Shown here: piece by piece, positions 1 through 9,286 of the stretch
Layout: each line of letters starts with the position of its first letter
Numbering within the stretch: position 1 is the stretch's first letter
NCBI RefSeq assembly: GCF_018343715.1
Contig: NZ_JAGYPL010000002.1
Coordinates: forward strand, 814,364 to 878,363
From: Bacillus sp. FJAT-49711
GTDB taxonomy: Bacteria; Bacillota; Bacilli; Bacillales; Bacillaceae_C
Reading direction: 5' to 3'
Length of the DNA stretch: 64,000 bases
Translations under genes and position numbers: made by a program
Notes under the pieces: generated by a model
What the model was told of the DNA's origin: nothing
The model's database searches: none
Seen by the model: only the letters and a program-made list of their open reading frames with translations

Positions 1-222
1 ATAAATATATTATTTTTTGGTATTGATACTCCTGGTTATTTTACTCTAATTTCCTCTATTTTACTATTGGGAGGAATTCAGTTAATATCTCTAGGCGTAA
101 TAGGAGAATACGTAGGACGGATATTTTATGAAGTAAAGAGGCGTCCTAATTTTGTTATTGATCAATCAAACATAACACCTGCAGCGAAAAGATTTAAAGT
201 TCTTGAAGAGGAGAAAAGATGA
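1..222 (+). CDS. GT2 (GtrB/DPM1-like) glycosyltransferase, C-terminal end
   Basis: The open frame runs in from the window edge and ends at TGA 220-222. About 73 residues are visible: a hydrophobic segment around ISSILLLGGIQLISLGVIG, then GEYVGRIFYEVKRRP and a short polar tail. That is the usual C-terminus of membrane-anchored GT2 enzymes that load a sugar onto undecaprenyl phosphate. Its stop overlaps the start of the GtrA gene (ATGA), so the two are translationally coupled, the standard GtrB/GtrA arrangement for glycosylating teichoic acids or other wall polymers from outside. The catalytic part lies beyond the window, so the sugar cannot be judged. Confidence 0.85.
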   Translation: MNILFFGIDTPGYFTLISSILLLGGIQLISLGVIGEYVGRIFYEVKRRPNFVIDQSNITPAAKRFKVLEEEKR

Positions 223-617
223 AAGCGAAGTTTTATGAATTTATACAAAAATATCAATCATTTTTTCGCTTTGTAATTGTGGGTTTTATAAACACTTTTA
301 ATTATTATGTAATCTATCTATCCCTTGTTTATTTCAAAATGCCTTACATAGGCAGTCATTCTATTGCATTTGGGGTCAGTATGATAGGGTCATTTTATTT
401 GAATTGTTATTTCACCTATCGAACAAAGCCAACGTTGGCAAAGTTTTTTCAATTTCCATTGACATATGTTGTTAACTATACCGTTACAACAGCGTCATTG
501 TTTATATTTGTAGATTTATTACATCTTAATAAATTCTTTGCACCACTAATATCAATGGTACTTCCTATTCCATTCACCTATATGGTTTCAAAATGGATTC
601 TTGTTAAAGAAAACTAA
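219..617 (+). CDS. GtrA-family membrane protein (putative lipid-linked sugar flippase)
   Basis: The product is 132 residues with four predicted membrane helices (about 14-34, 40-60, 75-95 and 103-125). It has family landmarks: FRFVIVGFINTFNYY near the N-terminus and SFYLNCYFTYR between helices 2 and 3. GtrA proteins are thought to move undecaprenyl-phosphate-linked sugars across the membrane for extracytoplasmic glycosylation. The length is normal for the family. The ATG overlaps the stop of the preceding GT2 gene, and a terminator follows at 662-706, so this pair closes an operon. The flippase role is inferred from the family. Confidence 0.9.
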   Translation: MKAKFYEFIQKYQSFFRFVIVGFINTFNYYVIYLSLVYFKMPYIGSHSIAFGVSMIGSFYLNCYFTYRTKPTLAKFFQFPLTYVVNYTVTTASLFIFVDLLHLNKFFAPLISMVLPIPFTYMVSKWILVKEN

Positions 618-661
618 AGCTGCTTCATATGTAGTAGTAATGAATAAATCTTTATTAACCT

Positions 662-706
662 AAAAGAAGTAATTCCTTATTTTTATTGGGGAGTTACTTC
701 TTTTTA
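662..706 (+). terminator. Rho-independent terminator after the gtrA-like gene
   Basis: AAAAGAAGTAA (662-672) pairs with TTACTTCTTTT (694-704) around a loop of about 21 nt, and the right arm runs into a T-rich stretch. It lies 45 bases past the GtrA stop. Confidence 0.75.
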
Positions 707-720
707 TTATTGTATAAAGA

Positions 721-763
721 TAAAAATAAAAAAACACCATATGTGCAATTTGCACATATGGTG
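721..763 (-). terminator. Terminator of the minus-strand glucosaminidase gene
   Basis: A perfect 14-bp inverted repeat with a one-base loop (735-763; arms CACCATATGTGCAA and its complement) sits 7 bases beyond the minus-strand stop. On the minus strand the hairpin is followed by a T-rich run (complement of the A-rich 721-734). It is a strong intrinsic terminator that converges with the one at 662-706. Confidence 0.85.
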
Positions 764-770
764 AAATATT

Positions 771-3188
771 TCACTTTTTTCTTACCTTTATAAATTCAGT
801 TCCATTCTTACCACCACTTACCCAAGCTTCTTTACCTTTATAAATAACCTGGTACCATTCATCTTTAGTGATAATTTTATTGTTCTTATCTAATACACCC
901 GCCAAAAATTCGTTACTTACCATTCCGTTACTGGTAGTTGAGCCGGGAGTAGGACGCACATTGAGATTTTTTGCTGTAACTTCCAATAAATTTAACAAAT
1001 CCACGTACTCTCCGTGTACCCAACCAGTAATTTTACCAGATTTAATTTGGTACCATTTATTATTTGAATTTACAGTATCCCCAATGCCTTCTGCCAAAAC
1101 CTCAATTTTAATTTTTTCCTCTAGTTTTCCAAGAGATTTTGTGCTAGTGCTTGGTTTTTCTCTTACATTCAAATTGGAGGCATTTGTAAGTCCATAAACT
1201 TTGTCTGGATATGTTATTACCGTGTTTCCAGGATTAGCAGTATCTCCAGGTTTTGGACTAGCAGGTTTTGTCGTTTCTTTTGGCTTATCAGAAAATTTAG
1301 GGACATCAAATACTAAAGTATAGTTATTGATTGTACTATAAATTGCCCCAATTCTAGCTGTTTGGATCGTCGCCCATGCTACATGGGTTGCATATTGATG
1401 ACTACCAGGTTTAGCGGGATTCCAACGCATTTTATATAACGTATCCTGTCCTTGACTAATATAATTTTTAACAACCTCTTGGGCTCCGCCTATTATTGCT
1501 TTTTCAGGGGTGATCCACCCTTGGTCAAACGCATATTTTGCACCACAGTCAATTGGGCAGCTATCTTTTGCACCGTAGCCATACATGTTATAGACGGTAA
1601 ATGCAGTATTGGCGTTTTTAACAATATTTCCTTTAGAATCCTTAGTCACTTTTCCATTTTCATCAACCGGTATACCTTTTGCCAAAGTTGAGGTCCCATT
1701 ACCGGTTTCATGCAATGTATGTGCTATAAGATAAGCATCGTTAATATTGTACAGCTTACCTGCATCGATAAATGCTTTTGCTGTTCCCTCTAGACTTCCC
1801 TTGCCTTTGAGGATTTTTGTATTTATTTCTTTTTCATTTAGTCCTGCAGGCACTTTTAAATCTAAGAATTGGAAGAACTCTGTCGTACCCTGTTTAAAAT
1901 TAGCGGGATTAGAGTAATACTCAATTTCAGCTCGTGTTGCTGCAATATTACCTGCGCCATCACTTTTTGCACCTGAGTTATTTTGAACGTCTACAAAAGA
2001 TTTAAAGGTATAATTATAGTTTGTGTAGTTAATAATATCTTCTGTTGTAACATCTCCACTATAAATATAACCTGTTGTAGCTTTTCCATTAATGTAAACT
2101 GTGGCTTCATACCAATTTTTTGAAAGACTTTTAAATTTTAATGGGCTGCTTTTTTTATAGCTCTTTAAAACTTTAGAACTTTTGGATGCTAAAGAGTAAA
2201 TTTTTGTTGTAGTAAGAGCTCGGCCACTTAGGGTTTCAGATTTATCTAAAAGCCCTTCAACATGATCGGTATGAATAAATCCTTTTGTAGCTTTCCCATT
2301 CACATACACTTTAGCTTCATACCAATTACTTGAAAAAGTTTTGTAAGATAAAATGGTTCCTGCTGCATAAGACTTTAATTTTTTAGAGCTAGTTGAAACT
2401 TGTGAATAGACAACAGTCGGGCTTTTTATGCCTATACCTTTTATACTCGTCTGTTTAGAAGTTATTTCTTCAACATGTGATTTATGGATATATCCTGTTT
2501 GAGCTTTTCCTTTAATATAAATGGTTGCTTCATACCAATTAGAGGAAAATGTTTTATATTTTAAAATACTTCCAATCGAGTATGACTTCCATATAGCGGA
2601 ACTAGTCGAGGCATTTTTATAAACTTTAGTTGGACTTTGTAAGGCAACTCCAGAAATGGTTTCTTGTTTATCTAATGCACTCTCTACGTGTGATTTAGAT
2701 ATAAATCCTTTTTGAGCTTTTCCGCCAATAATAACGGTTGCTTCATACCAGTCTGTCGAATAAGTTTTATATTTTAATATAGTTCCAGCTGCATAGGACT
2801 TTAAAGCCTTTGAACTTGTAGAAGCTTTTGAGAATACCTTTGTTGACTTTTGTAACGCAATCCCTTTTAAAGTTTTCTGATCTAAAGTAGCCGTGTCCAC
2901 ATCATTTTGATGGATATAGCCATTTGTAGCTTTTCCATTAATTAAAACAACGGCACTATACCACTCTGAATTATACGATTTGTATTTTAAAATGGTCCCT
3001 TTTGAATAACTCTTAAGTACTTTATCTTTTTTAGTAGTACTATAGACGTTGGTAGGACTTTTCAAAGCGACCCCTGTATATGAGCTTGATGCATGAACTT
3101 TATTTAGATCAGTTGAAAGGGTCGACAATGTAATGATAGATAAAAAGAAGCAAATTGTGACAAGTGTTCTAAGCTGGATATTTTTCAA
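771..3188 (-). CDS. Secreted SH3-repeat endo-beta-N-acetylglucosaminidase (LytD-like autolysin)
   Basis: The product is 805 residues. A signal peptide (about 1-34) is followed by five copies of a roughly 65-residue SH3-like repeat (about 37-385). Each copy has the pattern KSY..G..LKYK....WYEATVYINGKA..GYIH..V. A glucosaminidase domain spans about 455-645, with likely catalytic Glu494 in AHTLHETGNG and the typical YGYGA..C segment. Two further SH3b domains end the protein (about 665-805). It should cut the GlcNAc-MurNAc bond of peptidoglycan outside the cell while the repeats hold it on the wall. The start is TTG, 12 bases after GAGGGGG. It is transcribed away from the teichoic acid genes. The same repeat occurs in the proteins at 16915 and 19134. 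Confidence 0.9.
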   Translation of the reverse strand: MKNIQLRTLVTICFFLSIITLSTLSTDLNKVHASSSYTGVALKSPTNVYSTTKKDKVLKSYSKGTILKYKSYNSEWYSAVVLINGKATNGYIHQNDVDTATLDQKTLKGIALQKSTKVFSKASTSSKALKSYAAGTILKYKTYSTDWYEATVIIGGKAQKGFISKSHVESALDKQETISGVALQSPTKVYKNASTSSAIWKSYSIGSILKYKTFSSNWYEATIYIKGKAQTGYIHKSHVEEITSKQTSIKGIGIKSPTVVYSQVSTSSKKLKSYAAGTILSYKTFSSNWYEAKVYVNGKATKGFIHTDHVEGLLDKSETLSGRALTTTKIYSLASKSSKVLKSYKKSSPLKFKSLSKNWYEATVYINGKATTGYIYSGDVTTEDIINYTNYNYTFKSFVDVQNNSGAKSDGAGNIAATRAEIEYYSNPANFKQGTTEFFQFLDLKVPAGLNEKEINTKILKGKGSLEGTAKAFIDAGKLYNINDAYLIAHTLHETGNGTSTLAKGIPVDENGKVTKDSKGNIVKNANTAFTVYNMYGYGAKDSCPIDCGAKYAFDQGWITPEKAIIGGAQEVVKNYISQGQDTLYKMRWNPAKPGSHQYATHVAWATIQTARIGAIYSTINNYTLVFDVPKFSDKPKETTKPASPKPGDTANPGNTVITYPDKVYGLTNASNLNVREKPSTSTKSLGKLEEKIKIEVLAEGIGDTVNSNNKWYQIKSGKITGWVHGEYVDLLNLLEVTAKNLNVRPTPGSTTSNGMVSNEFLAGVLDKNNKIITKDEWYQVIYKGKEAWVSGGKNGTEFIKVRKK

Positions 3189-3587
3189 TTACTTATTTTT
3201 CCCCCTCTACCTTAGTTTTTAGTATAGTTTGTTTTATATAGAACACCTCCAACATTCCAAGTCGTAAATAATAAAAAGTTACTTCTATATGAAAAGTAAC
3301 TTTCTCCTATAATACTATATTTTGGTACAAAAATGGACAATTTTTCTAATATTTTTTGTGTTTAATAGAAAATTAAACACAAATTCTATTCGCGATATTT
3401 ATATATGAGAGAAAAGTGTTGGAAAGCTGTATAAATTGCTGTAGAATATTGAGAGCTTTTTAATGATAAAAATGTATTATAATATGAAAAGGACAAAAAA
3501 TACCTTATAAAAAGCAGGGTAGGAATATAAATGCAACTTGTCCGGAGTGATTAACAATTAGAATAACTTCCCGAAGAGGTGGCTTCA
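3189..3587. promoter_or_regulatory. Divergent intergenic region
   Basis: This separates the minus-strand glucosaminidase from the plus-strand teichoic acid genes. It contains a hairpin (AAAGTTACTT 3275-3284 pairing with AAGTAACTTT 3294-3303) and a TATAAT hexamer at 3478-3483 on the plus strand, about 105 bases before the next gene. No good -35 hexamer is visible at the right distance. No coding potential was seen. Confidence 0.45.
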
Positions 3588-6500
3588 ATGTTTTTAAAAA
3601 AGCTTAAAACTTGGATTAAAGGTAATAACAATTATTTGAAAAAAAGCTTAAATATCAATCAAAAAGAAAGCACTCTATTGATAGAAGGTGCGTTAAATAA
3701 ACTTGATTATAAAGTTAAGGAGCTTTGGTTTGTTGCTAGAAATGGAGAAAGAACTCTAAAAATTCAATCCGATACTAATGCGTCTGATTTTAATTTTAAT
3801 ATTGATTTAAATATGAATGAAGAATTTTTCAGAGGAATAGAAGATATTTTTAATTTGTATATATTAGTCAGTATCTCTGAAGAATCATTAACACAAGAGC
3901 AAATAAATGATGTTTCCAAAAAGGCTGATATCGTTTCCGACAGCCGCGGTAGGCGTTACTATGAATACCCTATTCGCTTAGGAAGATTTAAAAATACAAA
4001 AGCCTATAGTTTGGATCCTATAGTGATTAATGGGAATGAATACAGACTATATAAGACAAATAAAGGGAATATTTCATTGTCTGTTAATTTCAAATTGAAC
4101 CATGATACAAAAACTCAAATTAACTATATGACGCTAAACAAAAGCAAAATAAAATTAGGTGGAAAACTATTTACTAAGAGCTTTGAAATTAGAAATGCTC
4201 AATTAATTTTAAAGAGTCGAAGCAGTATTATTGAAGCTATAGTACCTATCCATTTTCAACTATTAAAAGACGAAACAGAAAAAAAGTTTGGTTTAAATCG
4301 CTATGAATATAAAGCGGAACTCTTCTTGAATGAAATTTTTGAAAATAATGATATGCATGAAGATATTTATGATGTATTTATGGAAGTTGAATACGATCAT
4401 TTGCCTGAGAAAGTTAGGGTTCGACTAGGTCACCCAAGATTTTTTGCTAGGTTTAATGTTAAGTCAGCTTTTGCAAAACTAGGGAATGATATTTTCGCGG
4501 TAAGTCCTTATTTTACAATTAAATTTATGAATTTATCTTTTCAAGTGGATAAGTTTGAGGCAGAAACGTATAAATACATGAGTAATTTAACGAAATGGTA
4601 TTGGCTGCTAAGACTTTTTTACAAAAGCAAAAACATCTGGATTGTTGGTGAACGTCCTTATAAAGCCCAAGATACGGGATATCATTTCTTTAAATACATG
4701 AGGGAAATGCACCCAGAGCAACAAGTTTATTATGTAATAGAAGAAGATTCACCTGAAATTAGAAATGTAAAAGATTATGGAAATATCCTGCATTATAAAT
4801 CCAAAAAGCATGTATTATACACATTGATGGCAACGAGGATTATAGGCTCCCACCATCCGGATTATCTCTTCCCCTTGAGAACAAATGAATTTAAAAGGAA
4901 GGTTAAAGCACTAAAAGTATTTTTACAACATGGAGTAATGGGAACAAAAAATACAGTTCATTTTTATGGAAAGACATCCCCCAGTTTCGATACTGATCTA
5001 TTTATGGTTAGTTCTGATTTAGAAAAAAGCATTATCGTTAATGATTTTGGTTATCTTCCTAAAGAGGTTAAGGTTACAGGACTTCCGAGATTTGACAGTT
5101 TATTAAAAGGTGACGTACCGACAAAGAGACAGCTGTTAATCATTCCCACTTGGAGGGAGTGGCTAGTAAATGAGGAAAGATTTTTGGAAAGTGAGTATTT
5201 TAGCCGATATCAAAGCTTAGTAAATAATTCATCATTACACAAACTAGCAAAGGATTTAAACTTTGAAATTGTTTTTTGCTTACATCCGAATATGCAAATG
5301 TTTACTCACTTTTTTAAGGATGCTCCCGTGAGAGTAGTGAGTCAAGGGGAAATTGATGTTCAATATTTACTTAAAGAAAGTGCAATGATGATTACAGATT
5401 ATTCAAGTGTTGCATTTGATTTTAGTTTCTTAAGTAAACCAATTGTATATTATCAATTTGACAGAGATCGTTTTATTGGGAAAAAAGGTTCGCATTTAAA
5501 TTTAGATGAAGATTTACCAGGAGATATTGTATTCGAGGAAGATCAGATCCTGGAATGTGTAGAAGAGTATGCAAAAAAAGACTTTGAGATGAGTCAGGAA
5601 AATAAAAAGAAAGCTTCTAGATTTTTAAAATATAAAGATTTAAATTCGTCCGAGAGAATCTATAATGTCGTTAAAAAGGCCAAGAAAAATTCACTTAACA
5701 AAACCATTTTTAAAAGTGAATTTTCACGAGTGATATATAGAAGGCTCAGAAAAAGCAAATATTATTTTCCTATTATGAAGGTTTTTTATAATTTTGCTAA
5801 AAGAGTGATCCCAATTGACCAAAAAATGATTCTTTTTGAAAGTGGTTTAGGAAAACAATATTCCGACAGTCCTAGGTATATTTATGAAGAAATTTTAAAA
5901 AGAAATTTAAATTATAAAAAGGTATGGATCAGTAACAAAAAAGTAAATTATAGTGATCCTAATACGATTCATGTCCAAAGATTAAGCCCGCAGTATTATT
6001 ACTACTTGGCGAAATCAAAGTTTTGGGTTAATAATCAAAACTTCCCAACGTATATAAAGAAAAGGCCAGAAACTGTTTATGTTCAAACTTGGCACGGAAC
6101 ACCTCTGAAAAAAATGTTGTTCGATATCAGAAATATTATGGGAAGAAGCGATGATTATTTAGAGCGTGTGTATAGTGCTAGTAAAACATGGAGTTATTTA
6201 ATATCTCCGAGCAGCTACGCAACGAAGGCATTTAAAAGTGCATTCAAATACGAAGGAGAAGTTCTAGAGATCGGTTATCCGAGAAATGATCTTTTTTACA
6301 AAAAGGACGCAAATCAACTGGCGAAAAAAATTAGACATGAGCTGAATATTCCAGAAGATAAAAAAGTTATACTTTACGCTCCTACATTTAGAGATAATCA
6401 AACTACAGCGAAGAATAAATTTATATTTGATATAAAAATGGACTTAGAAAAATTAAAAGAAACAATCGGTGATGATTATATTATATTACTACGTATGCAT

Positions 6501-6902
6501 GTAGCTGTTACGAATAGATTGACCATAGATGAGAACATAAAGGACTTTGTATATGATGTATCGAAATATGATGACATTCAAGAATTATATCTTATTTCGG
6601 ATATATTAATGACTGATTACTCATCGGTTATGTTCGATTTCGCCAATACGAAGCGACCTATATTATTTTTCACTTATGACTTGGAAGAATATCGTGATGA
6701 TATAAGAGGATTCTACATGGACTTTATAAATGAAGCTCCAGGGCCATTTCTTAGAAATACAGAGGATATCATTGAATCGGTGACAAATATCAAGAATATT
6801 GAACTGGAATACAAAGAAAAATATAAAGCATTTTATGAAAAATATTGTAAACTCGAAGATGGAAATGCGAGTAGTCGGTTAGTTGATAAAATTTTTGATT
6901 AG
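3588..6902 (+). CDS. Two-domain teichoic acid polyol-phosphate transferase (TagF/TarL family)
   Basis: The product is about 1104 residues. After an N-terminal beta-rich part (to about 330) come two complete CDP-glycerol glycerophosphotransferase domains in tandem. The first has FLQHGVMGTKN (His448), a PTWREWL element and TDYSSVAFDF. The second has QTWHGTPLKKM (His836), GYPRND, YAPTFRDN and TDYSSVMFDF. These enzymes add glycerol- or ribitol-phosphate from the CDP-activated donor to membrane-linked WTA precursors on the cytoplasmic face. Two domains in one chain could alternate donors or combine priming with polymerisation, but the sequence does not decide which. ATG 3588 is preferred over the in-frame GTG 3579 because AGAGGTGG (3575-3582) is correctly spaced only from the ATG. 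A strong terminator follows. Confidence 0.88.
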   Translation: MFLKKLKTWIKGNNNYLKKSLNINQKESTLLIEGALNKLDYKVKELWFVARNGERTLKIQSDTNASDFNFNIDLNMNEEFFRGIEDIFNLYILVSISEESLTQEQINDVSKKADIVSDSRGRRYYEYPIRLGRFKNTKAYSLDPIVINGNEYRLYKTNKGNISLSVNFKLNHDTKTQINYMTLNKSKIKLGGKLFTKSFEIRNAQLILKSRSSIIEAIVPIHFQLLKDETEKKFGLNRYEYKAELFLNEIFENNDMHEDIYDVFMEVEYDHLPEKVRVRLGHPRFFARFNVKSAFAKLGNDIFAVSPYFTIKFMNLSFQVDKFEAETYKYMSNLTKWYWLLRLFYKSKNIWIVGERPYKAQDTGYHFFKYMREMHPEQQVYYVIEEDSPEIRNVKDYGNILHYKSKKHVLYTLMATRIIGSHHPDYLFPLRTNEFKRKVKALKVFLQHGVMGTKNTVHFYGKTSPSFDTDLFMVSSDLEKSIIVNDFGYLPKEVKVTGLPRFDSLLKGDVPTKRQLLIIPTWREWLVNEERFLESEYFSRYQSLVNNSSLHKLAKDLNFEIVFCLHPNMQMFTHFFKDAPVRVVSQGEIDVQYLLKESAMMITDYSSVAFDFSFLSKPIVYYQFDRDRFIGKKGSHLNLDEDLPGDIVFEEDQILECVEEYAKKDFEMSQENKKKASRFLKYKDLNSSERIYNVVKKAKKNSLNKTIFKSEFSRVIYRRLRKSKYYFPIMKVFYNFAKRVIPIDQKMILFESGLGKQYSDSPRYIYEEILKRNLNYKKVWISNKKVNYSDPNTIHVQRLSPQYYYYLAKSKFWVNNQNFPTYIKKRPETVYVQTWHGTPLKKMLFDIRNIMGRSDDYLERVYSASKTWSYLISPSSYATKAFKSAFKYEGEVLEIGYPRNDLFYKKDANQLAKKIRHELNIPEDKKVILYAPTFRDNQTTAKNKFIFDIKMDLEKLKETIGDDYIILLRMHVAVTNRLTIDENIKDFVYDVSKYDDIQELYLISDILMTDYSSVMFDFANTKRPILFFTYDLEEYRDDIRGFYMDFINEAPGPFLRNTEDIIESVTNIKNIELEYKEKYKAFYEKYCKLEDGNASSRLVDKIFD

Positions 6903-6912
6903 AAGCTATTTG

Positions 6913-6948
6913 AAATGACAATTTCCCATGAAAATTGTCATTTTTTTT
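6913..6948 (+). terminator. Terminator after the two-domain transferase
   Basis: AAATGACAATTT (6913-6924) pairs with AAATTGTCATTT (6932-6943) around a short loop, and the right arm runs into eight Ts. Confidence 0.9.
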
Positions 6949-7100
6949 CAGCTATAATTGAGAAATATCTTATTTTAGACAGGAAAGGAAATTTATTTCA
7001 TTATTTTTGGTATTACAAAATGATAGGGAATCATGTAAACTTGGTATGGATTGATCTTTTTTTGTATCTATTATCGAGTAAATATGGGAAGTGATATAAA

Positions 7101-9152
7101 TTGATTAATTCAAATGAGTCGAACAAGAAAAGACTATATTATCTTCGGAAATTTAAGAGCATCTTAATCAATCGGAAAGAGCCGAGTTTTTATATAAATA
7201 AAAGTAGAAGCTTAGTAGAAGTAAAAAAAACTAATGAGGCTTTTAATGTCCTTGAAAAAGGGTTAAAGTATTATCCTAAAAGTATTAATATTCTTCGTGA
7301 GATCGCAGATTTGGCTATGGGAGAAGAAAAATGGGAGAAAGCTGCCTTTCATTTAGAAAACATCATAAAATTAAGTGATAAGAAATTGCCTCCCATTGTT
7401 TTTTTACAATGCTCCAATGCTTTAGTGGCTAGCAAGAGTTTCGAAAGAGCAATAAGCATTTTATCCCAAGGCTTAAAGGTCCATTTATTTAATGAGAAAT
7501 TAGTTTCATCTATTGTGCATTTATTGGTCAATGAAAAAAGATGGAAAGATCTTAATTGGGATAAAATTCTACAACTATGTAAAAATGATTTGCCACCTAC
7601 TTTTTATTTACAATTTGGCATGCTGTTAAAAAAAGAAAATGAGATGGAAAAGTCAAAAGATGTCCTATTCCTTGCCTTATTAAAGCTAACAAATAATGAA
7701 GATATAATATCTGCTTTAGCAGAAGTTTTAATGATCCAGAAAGATTGGGAAACACTTTCTGAGGTATTGAGTAATATATATAATTCAGATAGTGTTACTT
7801 TTTCTGTTCATTATTATTTTTATCTTGTTTTATCGTATATTAATCAGGAAAAGATAGAAAACACTAAAGAAATATTGGGAAAAGCATTGATAAATGATTC
7901 CAATATCCTTCTTAAAATCATTGATGTTGCTATTCAGATGAAAGAATGGAATGCGGCAATTCAAATTTTAGAAGTTATTCTTAGACTAGACCTGGCAAAT
8001 GACCATTTTGAGCTATTAATAAAATTATCCATGTTCTATAAAATAGAGGGAAACAGTAATAAATCAAATGAACTGTTCGATCAAACTTTGGACAAGTATC
8101 AGGATCGTGTTCAACAGGATGAAAACGGATATAGAAAAATCATATTGTATGATAATGGGGAAAGTAGAATTGAATTCTACAAACAATTAAAAAGAACTAG
8201 CAAGATGATCGTTACATTCGATTCGATTAGAATGGTATGGAGGAATCCTGCGTTTGGCTTTAAATTACTTCTTAGTCAAGATATTGATATTATTGCAGTA
8301 AGAAAAAAGAGAAAAAATGCTTTTTATCAAGATTTGTCATTAGAGAACTTTAAACATTCGATTTCTAAACTTATAACATGTTATACAGATAAATTTGCAT
8401 ACGGTTTTAGTTTGGGGGCGTATGCTGCACTATATTATGGATCTGTTTTTGATTGTCGTATACTTGCATTGTCGCCAAGGTTATCTATACATCCGAAGTT
8501 GGGTAAGAAAGATGTTATACCAAATCATAAATTCAACCACTCTTTATTCCCTGTTTATAATGAAAGAATCTCTCCAGTAATTGTTTATGATCCTATCAAT
8601 AACTTGGATAGAACATATGTACAAAGGAATACAGAGCAATCCTTTCCTAACGCTAAACTTGTAAAAATTCCATACGGTGGACATGGTATGGCTCCTCATT
8701 TATTAAGAATGGGTGTCCTAAAAAGTTTTATTCTTTCTTTTATTAATGAAAATAAAACTCCACAATACGATAGAAGGTTGAAATTAAGATCAAATATTTA
8801 TTTTAGACTTCTTGCAGCAGCTTGTTTAAAACATAATAAAATTCGCTGGGCCAATGAACTAGTTGATCGATCATTGCAACTATTGTCTACTGATAAATAT
8901 GCTATAAAAGTAAAATTGGATGTTTTAAAAAGACTCCATCAATTTGAAGAGGCAATAAAATTTGCAGAAGAGGCAATCAAACTTTATCCTAAAAACTTAG
9001 ATTTCAGAATAATACTCATAGATTTATATATAGATATAGGAGATTTCAATGCGGCAGAAAATAAGCTTAGTACAACTGTAGAAAAGTTTGATATGAGTCC
9101 GCAATTAGCAAAAAGAAAAAAGGAATTGTCGAATCAACTTATACTAGCTTAA
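7101..9152 (+). CDS. TPR protein with an internal alpha/beta-hydrolase-like module
   Basis: The product is 683 residues. The N-terminal ~330 residues are helical TPR-like repeats (for example EKAAFHLENIIKLS and NAAIQILEVILRLD). The middle (about 345-560) looks like an alpha/beta hydrolase: the nucleophile elbow GFSLGAYAAL gives Ser437, and VIVYDP (Asp497) and GGHG (His528) supply a plausible triad. Residues from about 570 return to TPR helices. There is no signal peptide, so it is probably cytoplasmic. It lies alone between two terminators among polyol-phosphate transferases, suggesting a scaffold or esterase acting on wall polymer precursors; that role is inference. The start is TTG after GGAAGTG, the same leader pattern seen before the gene at 13471. 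I cannot name a family. Confidence 0.75.
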   Translation: MINSNESNKKRLYYLRKFKSILINRKEPSFYINKSRSLVEVKKTNEAFNVLEKGLKYYPKSINILREIADLAMGEEKWEKAAFHLENIIKLSDKKLPPIVFLQCSNALVASKSFERAISILSQGLKVHLFNEKLVSSIVHLLVNEKRWKDLNWDKILQLCKNDLPPTFYLQFGMLLKKENEMEKSKDVLFLALLKLTNNEDIISALAEVLMIQKDWETLSEVLSNIYNSDSVTFSVHYYFYLVLSYINQEKIENTKEILGKALINDSNILLKIIDVAIQMKEWNAAIQILEVILRLDLANDHFELLIKLSMFYKIEGNSNKSNELFDQTLDKYQDRVQQDENGYRKIILYDNGESRIEFYKQLKRTSKMIVTFDSIRMVWRNPAFGFKLLLSQDIDIIAVRKKRKNAFYQDLSLENFKHSISKLITCYTDKFAYGFSLGAYAALYYGSVFDCRILALSPRLSIHPKLGKKDVIPNHKFNHSLFPVYNERISPVIVYDPINNLDRTYVQRNTEQSFPNAKLVKIPYGGHGMAPHLLRMGVLKSFILSFINENKTPQYDRRLKLRSNIYFRLLAAACLKHNKIRWANELVDRSLQLLSTDKYAIKVKLDVLKRLHQFEEAIKFAEEAIKLYPKNLDFRIILIDLYIDIGDFNAAENKLSTTVEKFDMSPQLAKRKKELSNQLILA

Positions 9153-9169
9153 TCTGAACCTTATTTTAA

Positions 9170-9195
9170 AAGCTCCCTTTATGGGAGTTTGTTTG
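9170..9195 (+). terminator. Probable terminator after the TPR/hydrolase gene
   Basis: AAGCTCCC (9170-9177) pairs with GGGAGTTT (9183-9190) with one G-U pair around a 5-nt loop, followed by a GTTTGTT tail. The T-run is imperfect. Confidence 0.55.
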
Positions 9196-9225
9196 TTAAA
9201 ACATAGCTTTAGTTTGTGAATTGAG

Positions 9226-9254
9226 TTGAAGTTGAATAAAATAAAAAGTATAAT
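9226..9254 (+). promoter_or_regulatory. Sigma-A-type promoter of the single-domain transferase gene
   Basis: TTGAAG (9226-9231), a 17-base spacer and a perfect TATAAT (9249-9254) lie 32 bases before the ATG at 9287. The preceding terminator implies that the gene needs its own promoter. Confidence 0.7.
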
Positions 9255-9286
9255 TCCTAGAGTAGATTAGAAGGAGTCCGCTTAAT

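Noticed and set aside
868-1197. Plus-strand reading frame of 109 codons
   Set aside because: It lies opposite the glucosaminidase gene, has no binding site and no recognisable protein; it is a shadow frame.
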